64,000 nt of DNA from an uncultured bacterium (GCA_934621605.1 CAKTUZ010000015.1:8855-72854), one strand, 5' to 3'. Shown: positions 28,124-37,284, counted from the first letter of the stretch. Numbers and translations are program-made. The notes: a model not told the origin generated them from the sequence alone.

Positions 28124-28687
28124 ATGCATATTAAAAACTTGCTTCTTAAAAGCGCAGCCGTAGTTTGCTTACTTTGTGCTGTAGGCTGCTCCGGCCCGCA
28201 AATTTCTACGCAGCCTCAGAATTACAAAATTAACGCTAAAAGCGTCACTTTTGCTCCTCCGCCTGCCGAAATTTGGCGCCAGCAAAAAGACGCCCAGGAG
28301 GCCAAAGAGGGCGAGCAAGTCGTACGCTACACGGCTATTAAAGACCCTGAACAATTCGTCAGTGTTACTTCCGTGAATTTGGGCACTATGACCAGTTGGA
28401 GCGAAAACCCCGAAGCGACCGCCGAACTGACCAGGAAATTTCAAAACCAAATTTTAAAACGCTCTGAATCGAAAATTTTAAAACAGAAAGAAGTAAAGCT
28501 CGACGGCGAAATCGCTTTGCAACTGACCTATACTTATTTAGAAGGCACTACAGAAGTTTGGGGTCAACAACTTTACGCTTTCCACAACAAATTACTTTGG
28601 AATATAGCCTGTTCTTCTTCTAAATCTAATCAGGGAGAAGCCGAAGCCGCTTTTAAACACGTCGTCGATACTTTTAAATTCAACTAA
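28124..28687 (+). CDS. Putative lipoprotein, PsbP/DcrB-like
   Basis: This 187-residue protein starts with a lipoprotein signal peptide: a positive N-terminus, a hydrophobic core and a lipobox-like LCAVGC with C22 as the lipidated residue. The mature part has alternating strands and ends in a helix with FKHVVDTFKFN, a pattern shared with the secreted protein at 36006-36542 and with PsbP/DcrB-type domains. No catalytic motif is visible. It is followed by a terminator and forms the end of the plus-strand run that starts with murB. Confidence 0.7.
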   Translation: MHIKNLLLKSAAVVCLLCAVGCSGPQISTQPQNYKINAKSVTFAPPPAEIWRQQKDAQEAKEGEQVVRYTAIKDPEQFVSVTSVNLGTMTSWSENPEATAELTRKFQNQILKRSESKILKQKEVKLDGEIALQLTYTYLEGTTEVWGQQLYAFHNKLLWNIACSSSKSNQGEAEAAFKHVVDTFKFN

Positions 28688-28711
28688 CGACTAATTATTC
28701 TCAACCCAAAA

Positions 28712-28748
28712 AAAGACCGTCCGAGCATATATCACCCAGACGGTCTTT
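28712..28748. terminator. Bidirectional intrinsic terminator
   Basis: A perfect 10-bp stem, AAAGACCGTC/GACGGTCTTT, with A-tract and T-rich flanks lies between the convergent lipoprotein gene and acpP. Confidence 0.85.
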
Positions 28749-28775
28749 CTTGTACTTAATTAGAATTAAAGACGA

Positions 28776-29018
28776 CTACTTGGTTCTCTCACTCAAGTAT
28801 TTGATAGCGTCGCCAACATTGGTAATCTTATCCTGATCTTCGTCAGGAATCTCAATACCGAACTCGTTTTCGAAGGCCATGACCATTTCTACAACGTCCA
28901 AAGAGTCAGCGCCTAAGTCGTTAGTGAAAGAAGCATCATCGGTTACGCGATCTTTAGTTACACCCAACTGCTCTACAACGATCTTGGCAACGCCCTCTCT
29001 GATCTTATCAATATCCAT
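28776..29018 (-). CDS. acpP: Acyl carrier protein
   Basis: This 80-residue, highly acidic ACP carries growing acyl chains on 4'-phosphopantetheine. The attachment site is S39 in GADSLDVVEMVMAFE. Length and sequence are typical of fatty-acid ACP. It lies downstream of fabG in the same direction; fabD and fabF are not in the window. Confidence 0.97.
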   Translation of the reverse strand: MDIDKIREGVAKIVVEQLGVTKDRVTDDASFTNDLGADSLDVVEMVMAFENEFGIEIPDEDQDKITNVGDAIKYLSERTK

Positions 29019-29131
29019 CTTTAACAGACCTCCAAAAGTAATAAAAGAAAAACTACAGTGTTTTTTGTGCCTTGAAGCATACCACCAACAGCCGCCAAAA
29101 CCTTTTTTTTAGCCGACTGCTGCAATTTTTT

Positions 29132-29884
29132 TTACATGGCCATACCGCCATCAACGCAAATAACCTGGCCGGTGAGATAATCGGCTAAAGGAGAGGCCAA
29201 GAAGAAAACAGCCTTTGAGACGTCTTCAGGCTGACCGGGTCTATTGAGAGGCACCTGGCTGAGCATAGCCTCTTTGGCAGATTCAGGCAACTTATCAGTC
29301 ATATCAGTTTGAATATAACCGGGGGCAACAGCATTTACATTGACGCCACGAGAACCGAGTTCGCGAGCTAAAGACTTAGTAAAGCCGATCAAACCAGCCT
29401 TAGAAGCACAATAATTGGCCTGTCCGGCATTACCCATAATCCCCACTACGGAAGAAATATTGATAATTTTGCCGTGGCGTTGCTTCATCATAGCTTTAAC
29501 CACAGCTTTGGTGCAAAGAAAAGCCGAACGCAAATTAGTATTGATAACAGCGTCCCATTCGGTTTCTTTCATACGCAACATTAAACTATCGCGAGTAATA
29601 CCGGCGTTATTCACCAAAATATCAACTTTGCCAAGCTTGGTATAAATATTTTCGAATAATTCTTTGACTTGTTCGGCATCAGTCAAATCGGCCACAAAAG
29701 CGTTAGCCAATTGGCCGAACTCTTCATTTAAGTCGGCGGCAGCAGCTTCCACTAAGCTTTGGTTAATATCTACTAAAGCAATAGTGGCGCCAGCTTTAGC
29801 TAACTGACGAGCTATAGAAAGTCCGATTCCACGTCCGGATCCGGTGACAACAGCTACTGAACCTTCCAAACTAATGTTTTGCAT
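29132..29884 (-). CDS. fabG: 3-oxoacyl-[ACP] reductase
   Basis: FabG is the NADPH-dependent ketoacyl-ACP reductase of fatty-acid elongation. The short-chain dehydrogenase motifs are TGSGRGIG (14-21), NNAG, and the catalytic S145, Y158 and K162 in SVVG and YCASK. The C-terminal DGGMAM is the FabG ending. The frame extends 23 codons upstream, but the ATG at 29884 has GAGG before it and gives the normal 250 residues. It is adjacent to acpP, as in most fab operons. Confidence 0.95.
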   Translation of the reverse strand: MQNISLEGSVAVVTGSGRGIGLSIARQLAKAGATIALVDINQSLVEAAAADLNEEFGQLANAFVADLTDAEQVKELFENIYTKLGKVDILVNNAGITRDSLMLRMKETEWDAVINTNLRSAFLCTKAVVKAMMKQRHGKIINISSVVGIMGNAGQANYCASKAGLIGFTKSLARELGSRGVNVNAVAPGYIQTDMTDKLPESAKEAMLSQVPLNRPGQPEDVSKAVFFLASPLADYLTGQVICVDGGMAM

Positions 29885-30054
29885 AACTAACCTCGCATCA
29901 GCTGTATATAGACAGCATTTTCCCCACTTCAAAAAAAAACGACACAGCCACAAAGACTTTTTGCCCCGCCGAGTCCACCTTCCCGCTGAGAAAACAAACT
30001 CCAGGCGGCGCCCAGTCCTTTGTACCAGTGCCGCAGTTAAGCATATGTTCGCTA

Positions 30055-30246
30055 TTAGTTCTCGTTCGCGTTATCGGAAGCTAAAACTTGTCTTCCATTG
30101 TACTGACCGCAAGCCTTGCAAATATGGTGCTGCAGTTTGGGAGCGCCACAATTAGAGCAAGCTACCACGTTGGGCATCACCAAAGCGAGATGAGAACGAC
30201 GCTTACGGGTCTTTGAACGGGGGGTTTTGTATTTAGGATTGGCCAT
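30055..30246 (-). CDS. rpmF: Ribosomal protein L32
   Basis: This 63-residue basic protein begins MANPKYKTPRSKTRKRRSH and has the zinc-ribbon cysteines CSNCG and CKACG with HH between, as in zinc-binding L32. The ATG at 30246 is preceded by GAGGAG; upstream in-frame codons belong to the leader. In most bacteria rpmF follows the DUF177 gene directly; here 286 nt of structured sequence lies between them. Confidence 0.96.
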   Translation of the reverse strand: MANPKYKTPRSKTRKRRSHLALVMPNVVACSNCGAPKLQHHICKACGQYNGRQVLASDNANEN

Positions 30247-30271
30247 CTTGAATTGACTCCTCTTAGTGAAC

Positions 30272-30450
30272 GTACTCCCGCCCATAGAGGTGGGAGCTTC
30301 CTGCTTCTACGAGAGCAGGCCGCAATTCAAAAGAATTGCAACGACTTACACCCTCTCCACAGGCGTAGATTCCCGTGCGACCCACGGTATTTCTACAAGG
30401 TGGATTCGCCATGCCCGCCTTCACCTAAAAGGTGGAGGACTTCTGGCGGG
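30272..30450 (+). ncRNA. Solitary structured element resembling an IS605/IscB-type transposon guide RNA
   Basis: Read on the plus strand, this segment folds into a chain of hairpins: TCCCGC/GTGGGA, CCTGCT/AGCAGG, GCAATTC/GAATTGC, GTAGA/TCTAC enclosing CCGTG/CACGG, and a final CCCGCC/GGCGGG (30414-30450) enclosing CACCT/AGGTG. This multi-stem layout and the GGAGGACTTCTGGCGGG ending are reminiscent of right ends and guide (omega) RNAs of IS200/IS605 TnpB or IscB elements. No tnpB, iscB or tnpA ORF is nearby. The element splits the usual DUF177-rpmF pair. The fold is seen directly; the class is inferred. Confidence 0.5.
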
Positions 30451-30532
30451 AATAGTTTTAATGATTACAGCAATTACAGCTTAGATACCCAGAATTGCAC
30501 CGGAAGCTTAACGCCGCTTATTTAAGGTTCCC

Positions 30533-31069
30533 TCATTGGGGGGAGCCTGACGAAAATTTCTTAAGAGCCCCCCAGCGAGGATCGACTTCCTTTTCAGCAG
30601 ATCCGCACTTGCAGGTTTTCTCATTAAGATTCTGCCCACACTGAGGACAGACGCCCCGGCATTCCTGACTGCACAAGGGACGATAAGGAAGACTGGCGAT
30701 GATATTTTCTCGCGTCAATTCGTCAATCTTGAGCTCATTCTGATCATATCCGAAGACACAAAGCTCATCGGCATCGACTTCGTCATCGCGCTCCAGCTCT
30801 ACAGAACCCTCGGGAACAAAGCGCTCATCCACATCTATGTCTAAAGGCTCAGAATATTCAGCTGCACAGCGCGAGCAAGTAAGAATAACCTTAACTTTTA
30901 TCTTGCCATGTACAGATATCTCCCCATTGCCAGCACTGGTAACGGTGAGATCGAGCTTAACGGGGCCATCTAAGTTCAAACCGTCAAAAGACTCAACTTG
31001 ACTAGTATGAATTTCTTTAGAAGCGCCGACGTTGCCGACAATATCGGATATGTCTAAATTCATAGCCAT
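30533..31069 (-). CDS. DUF177 (YceD) family protein
   Basis: This 178-residue protein has the DUF177 pattern: CSRCAAEYSEPLDIDVDERFVP, then the acidic region with LCVFGYDQNELKIDELTRENIIASLPYRPLC, and the C-terminal CxxCG-type cysteines CPQCGQNLNEKTCKC. The family is conserved next to rpmF and has been linked to 23S rRNA and ribosome assembly. ATG codons at residues 1 and 3 are both possible starts. It is separated from rpmF by the structured element. Confidence 0.88.
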   Translation of the reverse strand: MAMNLDISDIVGNVGASKEIHTSQVESFDGLNLDGPVKLDLTVTSAGNGEISVHGKIKVKVILTCSRCAAEYSEPLDIDVDERFVPEGSVELERDDEVDADELCVFGYDQNELKIDELTRENIIASLPYRPLCSQECRGVCPQCGQNLNEKTCKCGSAEKEVDPRWGALKKFSSGSPQ

Positions 31070-31195
31070 TAGAAAAAAACTCTACTTGCCAACCAAAAAC
31101 TGCCAAACAGCTCTGACAAGGCAGGCAAACAGGAATGGGGTTATTATTAGCCTGGATATTATAAGTAAATAGGCGGAAATTGTAAAGAGGTTAAA

Positions 31196-31759
31196 CTACT
31201 CTTCGCCAATTCGCTCTAATTGCAAAAATTCCCAGCGACAGGGACTACCAGCACTAACTTCATGCATAGTGCGCTCACTTATCTGCCACTTTTCGTCAGC
31301 GAACTCAGGATAGAAGGTGTCTCCGGGAAAATCAGCTTGCACTACGCTTAAATACTGGCGCTGTACCAAAGGCCAAACAGAAGCAAAAATTTCGGCTCCC
31401 CCGATAAAGACTATTTCTTTCTCCTTGGCATAAGCTTGCAAAAGGCTGTCTATATCGTGAAATACTCTGACTCCAGACGGTGCAGCAAAAGAAGTATCTC
31501 TGGTTAAAATAACATTCTGGCGCTTAGGTAAAGGTTTGCCAATAGATTGATAAGTTTTGCGCCCCATAACTACAACTTTACCTAAGGTTAATTTTTTAAA
31601 ATTGGCCGAATCGTCGGGAATGCGCCAAGGAATTTGGCCCCGATAACCTATAGTGCGATTGAGAGCGACAGCACATATAGCAGAAATTAAAGGTTTAGGA
31701 GAATCGGCTAAACTCTGCTCTTTAATATTTAGGTCGGAAGTATTGTCTTTACTGGTCAT
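31196..31759 (-). CDS. folA: Dihydrofolate reductase
   Basis: DHFR regenerates tetrahydrofolate with NADPH. The core begins ISAICAVALNRTIGYRGQIPWRIPDD, with the Met20-loop-like segment and the folate-binding acid. It continues with GKVVVMGRKTYQSIGKPLP and VFIGGAEIF, the NADPH site. From the ATG at 31759 it is 187 residues, with about 24 extra N-terminal residues before the core. A start at 31804 would overlap the preceding prepilin gene by 35 nt and is less likely. It follows the prepilin gene by 10 nt, an odd pairing. Confidence 0.92.
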   Translation of the reverse strand: MTSKDNTSDLNIKEQSLADSPKPLISAICAVALNRTIGYRGQIPWRIPDDSANFKKLTLGKVVVMGRKTYQSIGKPLPKRQNVILTRDTSFAAPSGVRVFHDIDSLLQAYAKEKEIVFIGGAEIFASVWPLVQRQYLSVVQADFPGDTFYPEFADEKWQISERTMHEVSAGSPCRWEFLQLERIGEE

Positions 31760-31769
31760 AGTTACATTT

Positions 31770-32237
31770 TTATTTTTCGTCTTCTTCGGTATTCTGAGAT
31801 TCAATTAGTCCTCTGACTGCCGAATATTTGGGGTAGTCGTCGTCCAACCCCATAATCTTATGATAATTACCCTTGCAAGAAAGCGTATAAGCATTTTTAG
31901 GAGCGGAAACGACTTCATATCCTTGCAAATATGGAGCATTGCTTCCTGCTACTGGACAGGAAGGAATCGTGCGCATATAAGCATGACCATTGGTATCAAC
32001 TGTAGTGAGAGTATCTAACTTTTTAGGATACATACCAGAATTGTCAGTAGCATAAATTTCCATAGCTGCCGCTATAGAACGCAAATTGTATTTACAGCTA
32101 CTGAGTTTGGCCGCATCTCGACTTCTCATCATATTAGGCAACATAATAAGACACAAAATGGAAATAATAGCTATTACGATCATTAGCTCAATGAGAGTGA
32201 ATCCACGGCCGCGATTACACATAAAACTCAGTTTCAT
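31770..32237 (-). CDS. Type IV pilin/type II secretion pseudopilin-like protein
   Basis: This 155-residue protein has a canonical prepilin leader: a short basic peptide ending at G12, cleavage before F13, then FTLIELMIVIAIISIL with the conserved E at +5. The hydrophobic helix is followed by a globular part with NLRSIAAAMEIYATDNSGMYP, typical of GspG/H-like pseudopilins, and four cysteines. No peptidase, ATPase or other pilus gene is in the window. It precedes folA in an operon. Whether it serves a pilus or a type II secretion system is not determinable. Confidence 0.9.
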   Translation of the reverse strand: MKLSFMCNRGRGFTLIELMIVIAIISILCLIMLPNMMRSRDAAKLSSCKYNLRSIAAAMEIYATDNSGMYPKKLDTLTTVDTNGHAYMRTIPSCPVAGSNAPYLQGYEVVSAPKNAYTLSCKGNYHKIMGLDDDYPKYSAVRGLIESQNTEEDEK

Positions 32238-32432
32238 AAATAGAAATTGCTCCCGCTCAGAAATGACGCTTTTAGTCTGAAGGCCTTCTTGACGAATGCA
32301 TTTTTTCCCCTATATTTGGGCATAATTCCCCTCTAGTACCTTCTTATTAGCTCAGTCAATTTTCAATCAGCTCTGGAGGAGCCGAACAGACATATAAGGA
32401 AAGTTGGCCGCAATTTTTCCGGGTGGATAATT

Positions 32433-33077
32433 ATGGCTAAGTTATATTTTCGTTATGGAGCTATGGGCAGTGCTAAAACTTTAAATCTTTTGGCTGTCCG
32501 TCACAACTATGTCCAGCAAGGCAAACGCGTACTTTTAATTAAACCGGCTTTAGATAATCGTTTTGGAGAAAATATTATTAAATCTAGAGCTGGCTTAGAA
32601 CACGAAGCCGACATGTTGGTTAAGTCGGACACTATCCTAAACGAGGACGACTTCAAAGGACTATCTTGCGTTTTGGTCGATGAATGTCAATTTTTAAGTC
32701 CACAAGTAGTCGACCAATTGCGTGAACTTACTCGCACTTTAAATTTGCCCGTTATTGCTTACGGTTTGCGCACCGATTTTAGGGCTCACCTTTTTGAAGG
32801 TTCCAAGCGCCTTATGGAAGTGGCCGATTCTATTGAAGAAGTAAAGACTACTTGCCGCTATTGCAACCGCAAAGCCGTCTTTAATTTACGCCACAATGCT
32901 AAAGAAGAAGCTATTATTGACGGCCCCACCGTCTTGCTAGGCGACGAAGAATTTTACTCCCCTACTTGCTATCCTTGCTACCACGAAAAAATAACTGCAG
33001 CTCAAGAAAAACTAAAAGCCCAACAAAAAGCCGCTACAACTGCTGTCCCAAACGATACAGTGTGCGAAGTGAAATAA
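32433..33077 (+). CDS. tdk: Thymidine kinase
   Basis: This 214-residue type II thymidine kinase salvages thymidine for dTMP. The P-loop reads GAMGSAKT, the variant form seen in some anaerobes, and the Walker B/lid is LVDECQFL. Zinc ligands are in CRYCNRKA and CYPCY. It is divergent from the prepilin gene and ends at a strong bidirectional terminator. Confidence 0.93.
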   Translation: MAKLYFRYGAMGSAKTLNLLAVRHNYVQQGKRVLLIKPALDNRFGENIIKSRAGLEHEADMLVKSDTILNEDDFKGLSCVLVDECQFLSPQVVDQLRELTRTLNLPVIAYGLRTDFRAHLFEGSKRLMEVADSIEEVKTTCRYCNRKAVFNLRHNAKEEAIIDGPTVLLGDEEFYSPTCYPCYHEKITAAQEKLKAQQKAATTAVPNDTVCEVK

Positions 33078-33120
33078 TTTTTCAAGACATTAGGCGCACT
33101 CAATATGCTGTATATACAAA

Positions 33121-33170
33121 AAAGTGGCCTTTACAAGCTCATCCTAAAAGATAGCTTGTGAGGCCACTTT
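33121..33170. terminator. Bidirectional intrinsic terminator
   Basis: AAAGTGGCCT pairs with AGGCCACTTT, with an inner ACAAGCT/AGCTTGT stem, between the convergent tdk and clpB genes. Confidence 0.88.
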
Positions 33171-33209
33171 GACTCCGAGCCCACCTCGAGGCAGGCTCGT
33201 CAGCCTATT

Positions 33210-35810
33210 TCAGCTGACTTTTTCCGGTACGAAGTTCAAGCCCTCGCCAGATTTACTGACTTCGACTTTAACCTTTTCGCCAGATTTAATCTTACCTTCC
33301 AAAATTTCCAGAGACAACTTGTCGAGCAAGTAGCGCTGAATAGCTCTCTTAAGCGGACGAGCGCCGAAGGCTTCATCGCAACCGACATTGGTGAGGAACT
33401 CCTTAGCTTTATCTTCAACATCTAAAGTGATGTTCTTTTCAACTAAGCGCTTACCCACATTATTCAACTGAATATCGACAATAGCCTTGAGAGCGGTCTT
33501 ATTCAATCTGTGGAAGTGAATAATTTCGTCAATACGGTTTAAGAACTCGGGTTTGAATTTGCCGGCCAAAGCTTCGTCAATGCGTTTGTCAATTTCTGTA
33601 TCACTAAGTTTATCATCCAGCAACCATTGAGAACCGACATTGGAAGTCATTACCATAATGGTGTTGCGGAAATCGACTGTGCGTCCTTGACCATCGGTTA
33701 AACGGCCATCATCCATAACCTGAAGCAAGATATTGAAGACATCCGGATGAGCTTTTTCAATTTCATCAAAAAGCACTACCGAATAAGGACGTCTGCGCAC
33801 AGCTTCAGTAAGCTGACCGCCCTCATCGTAACCTACGTATCCAGGAGGGGCACCGATCATTCTAGCTACAGTATGTTTCTCCTGATATTCCGACATATCC
33901 AGACGTACCATAGCTTTCTCGTCATCGAAGAGGAAATCGGCTAAAGCACGGGCCAATTCTGTTTTACCCACACCAGTAGGGCCTAAGAAGAGGAACACAC
34001 CCACAGGGCGGTTGGGGTCGGAAACTCCCGCCCGAGAACGGCGCACTGCCTTAGAAACAGCCTCAACAGCTTCATCTTGGCCCACTACGCGCTCATGCAA
34101 GCGATCTTCCATATGAACCAACTTTTGAATTTCGCCTTCAAGTAAACGAGTAACCGGAATACCAGTCCAGCGAGCCACAATAGAAGCCACATCCTCTTCT
34201 TCAACTTGTTGCTTAAGGTACTTGCCATTCTTTTGCAACTCTTGGAGCTTCTTAGTAGCTTCTTCAATTTGTTTCTTTAAGGTAGCAGTAGTACCGTAAC
34301 GCAATTCTGCAGCCTTAGCCAAATCGCCACGACGCTCAGCCAATTCGGCATCGTTGGTCGCTTGTTCCAACTGAGCTTTCAAGCTGCTGATTTGCTCAAT
34401 TTGCTCTTTCTCCATACTCCAGCGAGCCTTCATATGGGCAGACTTTTCTTTGCACTCAGCCAACTCGGCTTCCAACTTATCCAAACGCTCTTTAGAAGCT
34501 TCATCCTTCTCTTTAGAGAGAGCCTGACGCTCGATCTCCAACTGAGTAATACGGCGCTCCACTTCATCTATTTCCATAGGCATGGAGTCGATCTCGATAC
34601 GCAACTTAGAAGCGGCCTCATCGATAAGGTCGACAGCTTTATCTGGCAAGAAGCGGTCAGAGATATAACGGTTAGAAAGAATTACGGCCGCTACAATAGC
34701 TGAGTCGGTAATACGTACACCGTGGTGCACTTCGTATTTTTCTTTCAAACCACGCAAAATGGCAATAGCATCTTCTACGGAAGGCTCACCTACATAAACA
34801 GGCTGGAATCGACGCTCCAAAGCAGCATCTTTTTCGATATACTTGCGGTATTCGTCCAGTGTAGTAGCACCAACGGTACGCAATTCACCTCTAGCCAAAG
34901 CTGGCTTAAGCATATTGGCCGCATCGACAGCACCTTCAGCAGCACCTGCGCCTACCAAAGTGTGCAACTCATCAATAAAGAGAATGATCTGGCCATTAGA
35001 AGAAGTAATCTCCTTCAAAACAGCTTTGAATCTATCTTCAAACTCGCCTCTGAATTTGGCGCCAGCAATCAAAGCACCTAAATCGAGAGCAAAGAGCTTG
35101 CGTCCTTTTAAGCTTTCGGGCACATCGCCAGCCACAATACGACGAGCCAAACCTTCGACAATAGCGGTTTTACCTACGCCAGGTTCACCGATAAGTACAG
35201 GGTTGTTCTTGGTACGACGAGACAAAACTTGAATGCAACGACGAATCTCTTCATCACGACCGATAACAGGGTCGAGTTTGCCACGCCTGGCCAGCTCAGT
35301 AAGGTCACGACCATAGCGGGACAAAGCCTGATACTTGGCTTCAGGATTTTCGTCAGTAACGCGCTGCGAGCCACGCACTTCAACTAAGACGCGCAACAAA
35401 CGGTCGGGAGTTACGCCAAACTCACGCAAAATGCGACCGGCAGGGTCATTAGCATTGTTGACCATAGCTAAAAGCAAATGCTCAACAGAAAGATATTCAT
35501 CCTTTAAACGTTCGGCTTCTTTCCAAGCCTTATCAAGCATAGTCTCTACCGACTTGCCCATATAAACGCTACTACCAGCTCCCTCAACTTTAGGAAGCTT
35601 ACTTATGGCCGTCTCTACAGCCTTTTCTATCTGAGCAGCTGGAGCTTCAAGCTTTTGCAAAATGGGCAAAGCCAAGCCATCATCTTGCTGCTTAAGCATA
35701 GCCATCAAAATATGAGGAGTTTCCAGCGACTGCTGTCCGTTCTCTTGGGCGATGGACGTAGCCGTGCGGATAGCTTCTTGTGTTTTCAAAGTAAAACGAT
35801 CTGTACGCAT
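33210..35810 (-). CDS. clpB: ATP-dependent disaggregase chaperone ClpB
   Basis: ClpB is a hexameric AAA+ chaperone that rescues aggregated proteins with DnaK. The 866-residue protein has the N-terminal Clp repeat domain (FTLKTQEAIRTA), NBD1 with GEPGVGKTAIVEGLA, the long coiled-coil M domain characteristic of ClpB (residues about 400-530), NBD2 with GPTGVGKTELARALA, and the GARPLKRAIQ sensor region. A TTG at 35834 lies in the Shine-Dalgarno AAAGGAG; the ATG at 35810 matches family starts. No CIRCE element is visible upstream. Confidence 0.97.
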   Translation of the reverse strand: MRTDRFTLKTQEAIRTATSIAQENGQQSLETPHILMAMLKQQDDGLALPILQKLEAPAAQIEKAVETAISKLPKVEGAGSSVYMGKSVETMLDKAWKEAERLKDEYLSVEHLLLAMVNNANDPAGRILREFGVTPDRLLRVLVEVRGSQRVTDENPEAKYQALSRYGRDLTELARRGKLDPVIGRDEEIRRCIQVLSRRTKNNPVLIGEPGVGKTAIVEGLARRIVAGDVPESLKGRKLFALDLGALIAGAKFRGEFEDRFKAVLKEITSSNGQIILFIDELHTLVGAGAAEGAVDAANMLKPALARGELRTVGATTLDEYRKYIEKDAALERRFQPVYVGEPSVEDAIAILRGLKEKYEVHHGVRITDSAIVAAVILSNRYISDRFLPDKAVDLIDEAASKLRIEIDSMPMEIDEVERRITQLEIERQALSKEKDEASKERLDKLEAELAECKEKSAHMKARWSMEKEQIEQISSLKAQLEQATNDAELAERRGDLAKAAELRYGTTATLKKQIEEATKKLQELQKNGKYLKQQVEEEDVASIVARWTGIPVTRLLEGEIQKLVHMEDRLHERVVGQDEAVEAVSKAVRRSRAGVSDPNRPVGVFLFLGPTGVGKTELARALADFLFDDEKAMVRLDMSEYQEKHTVARMIGAPPGYVGYDEGGQLTEAVRRRPYSVVLFDEIEKAHPDVFNILLQVMDDGRLTDGQGRTVDFRNTIMVMTSNVGSQWLLDDKLSDTEIDKRIDEALAGKFKPEFLNRIDEIIHFHRLNKTALKAIVDIQLNNVGKRLVEKNITLDVEDKAKEFLTNVGCDEAFGARPLKRAIQRYLLDKLSLEILEGKIKSGEKVKVEVSKSGEGLNFVPEKVS

Positions 35811-35930
35811 AAATGCAACGCTCGCTCCTTTCAATTCTTCTTTTCTTGAATATTAGTATAAACAGCGGACGTTATTATCAAATATGCACTGTGTTATAAA
35901 AACGTTATAGTTTTTTACTTGTATATACAC

Positions 35931-35963
35931 AAAAAAAAACGAAGCGCCCAGAATAGGCGCCTT
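35931..35963 (-). terminator. Intrinsic terminator after the secreted PsbP-like gene
   Basis: On the minus strand GGCGCC-TATTCT-GGGCGC is followed by TTCG and a run of nine T. It insulates clpB from its upstream neighbour. Confidence 0.8.
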
Positions 35964-36005
35964 TTAAATTGTTATCGGCAAATATACTCAATCGCATGCT
36001 GGCAA

Positions 36006-36542
36006 CTAAATAAAATTAACCGTTTTTATCATTTTATCAAATTCTTTTATATGATTATTATAAGTATCAGGTTTGCTCATATATAGGAAACTATAGGCTT
36101 TTTTACCTTTAATAAACAATATGTTGGTCATTTGCATGTGATATTCCTCTTCCTGAGCTCGAAAAGTAAGGCGATGACACCAATAGCCATTTACTTTAGT
36201 GTCAGTTTCGCCAATAAGTTTGAAGTGAGTAAAACGCTGTTGTAAGGCGGCCATATACTTGTCGGAGAGTTCGTCAGCCATTTTGCCTTCCGGCTCAGCT
36301 TCTTCAAGTTCAACTACTTTTAAAGAAATAATCGAACGATGGCCCACTTCTTCTGGAGCAATAAAGGTGGCCTCGTGTTGTTTGTCTTCAATTTGCTTCC
36401 AACCACGCGGAGGTATAAAAGACACTCCCAGGCGAGAGCTTTTCCAAGCCAAACAAGGCGCGGTCAAAGTTACTAACAAAACCAAGCTTAGAGCAACGGC
36501 CCAGGTCGCTTTACCCTTTTTAGTCAAGCTAATCATATTCAC
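36006..36542 (-). CDS. Secreted PsbP/DcrB-like protein
   Basis: This 178-residue protein has a classical signal peptide (basic MNMISLTKKGK, a hydrophobic stretch, and likely cleavage after CLA at about residue 32). The mature domain (SSRLGVSFIPPRGWKQI, later KAYSFLYMSKPD, ending KMIKTVNFI) has the strand-helix pattern of PsbP/DcrB-type proteins, like the lipoprotein at 28124-28687, and the two may be distant paralogues. No enzymatic motif is visible. It lies downstream of upp but with its own gap of about 110 nt. Confidence 0.75.
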   Translation of the reverse strand: MNMISLTKKGKATWAVALSLVLLVTLTAPCLAWKSSRLGVSFIPPRGWKQIEDKQHEATFIAPEEVGHRSIISLKVVELEEAEPEGKMADELSDKYMAALQQRFTHFKLIGETDTKVNGYWCHRLTFRAQEEEYHMQMTNILFIKGKKAYSFLYMSKPDTYNNHIKEFDKMIKTVNFI

Positions 36543-36651
36543 TCCGTTTCTAATAAAATTTTATAAAAAAGAAAGCCGCGCCGCTCAGAGCAGCCGCAGC
36601 TCCCCTATTTTTCTGTCAGCATTTTACTTGAACGCTGTTTTGTTCACTAAT

Positions 36652-37284
36652 CTAGATGGTGCCAAAAATACGGTCGCCAGCATCACCTAAGCCGGGTACA
36701 ATGTAACCATGTTCGTTAAGTTTCTCATCAACAGAAGCTGTATAAATTTGCAGCTGAGGATAAGCCTCGGTAAGGTTTTTAACACCTTCTGGAGCAGAAA
36801 CCAAACAGAGAAACTTTATAGATCTAATGTCAGCGCCACGCTTAATTAAAGCACCAATAGCAGCAATAGCCGAACCGCCGGTAGCTAACATAGGATCTAA
36901 GAGCAAAATCTCGCGTTCAGCTAAGTCGGCAGGCATTTTGCAAAAATACTCTACAGGCTCTAAAGTCTTTTCGTTGCGATACATACCGATATGACCGATT
37001 CTGGCGGCGGGAATCAGCCTCTCAATCCCGGAAACCATTCCCAAACCGGCACGCAAAATGGGTACCAAAGCCAGTTTTTTACCGCCCAAAGTTTTACCTA
37101 CTGTGGCAGTAATAGGAGTTTTCACAGTGACGTCCTGCACAGGCAGATCGCGACAGGCTTCATAAGCCATTAAAGCGGCAATTTCCGAAACCAACTCACG
37201 AAAATCTTTAGATCCGGTACGCTCGTCTCTCAATAAGGTGATTTTATGCTGAATGAGCGGATGGTTTAAGATATTAACAGACAC
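36652..37284 (-). CDS. upp: Uracil phosphoribosyltransferase
   Basis: Upp converts uracil and PRPP to UMP. The 210-residue protein has NHPLIQHKITLLRDERTGSKDFRELVSEI at the N-terminus, the PRPP-binding LLDPMLATGGSA, and the C-terminal uracil-binding YIVPGLGDAGDRIFGT. The GTG at 37284 is preceded by a perfect AAGGAGG at 9-nt spacing, which decides the start over longer in-frame options. Upp salvage pairs functionally with tdk in this window. Confidence 0.95.
   Translation of the reverse strand: MSVNILNHPLIQHKITLLRDERTGSKDFRELVSEIAALMAYEACRDLPVQDVTVKTPITATVGKTLGGKKLALVPILRAGLGMVSGIERLIPAARIGHIGMYRNEKTLEPVEYFCKMPADLAEREILLLDPMLATGGSAIAAIGALIKRGADIRSIKFLCLVSAPEGVKNLTEAYPQLQIYTASVDEKLNEHGYIVPGLGDAGDRIFGTI

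Noticed and set aside
30253..30525. Protein-coding ORFs across the structured element
   Set aside because: They show no recognisable domain, overlap stable hairpins and lack ribosome sites.
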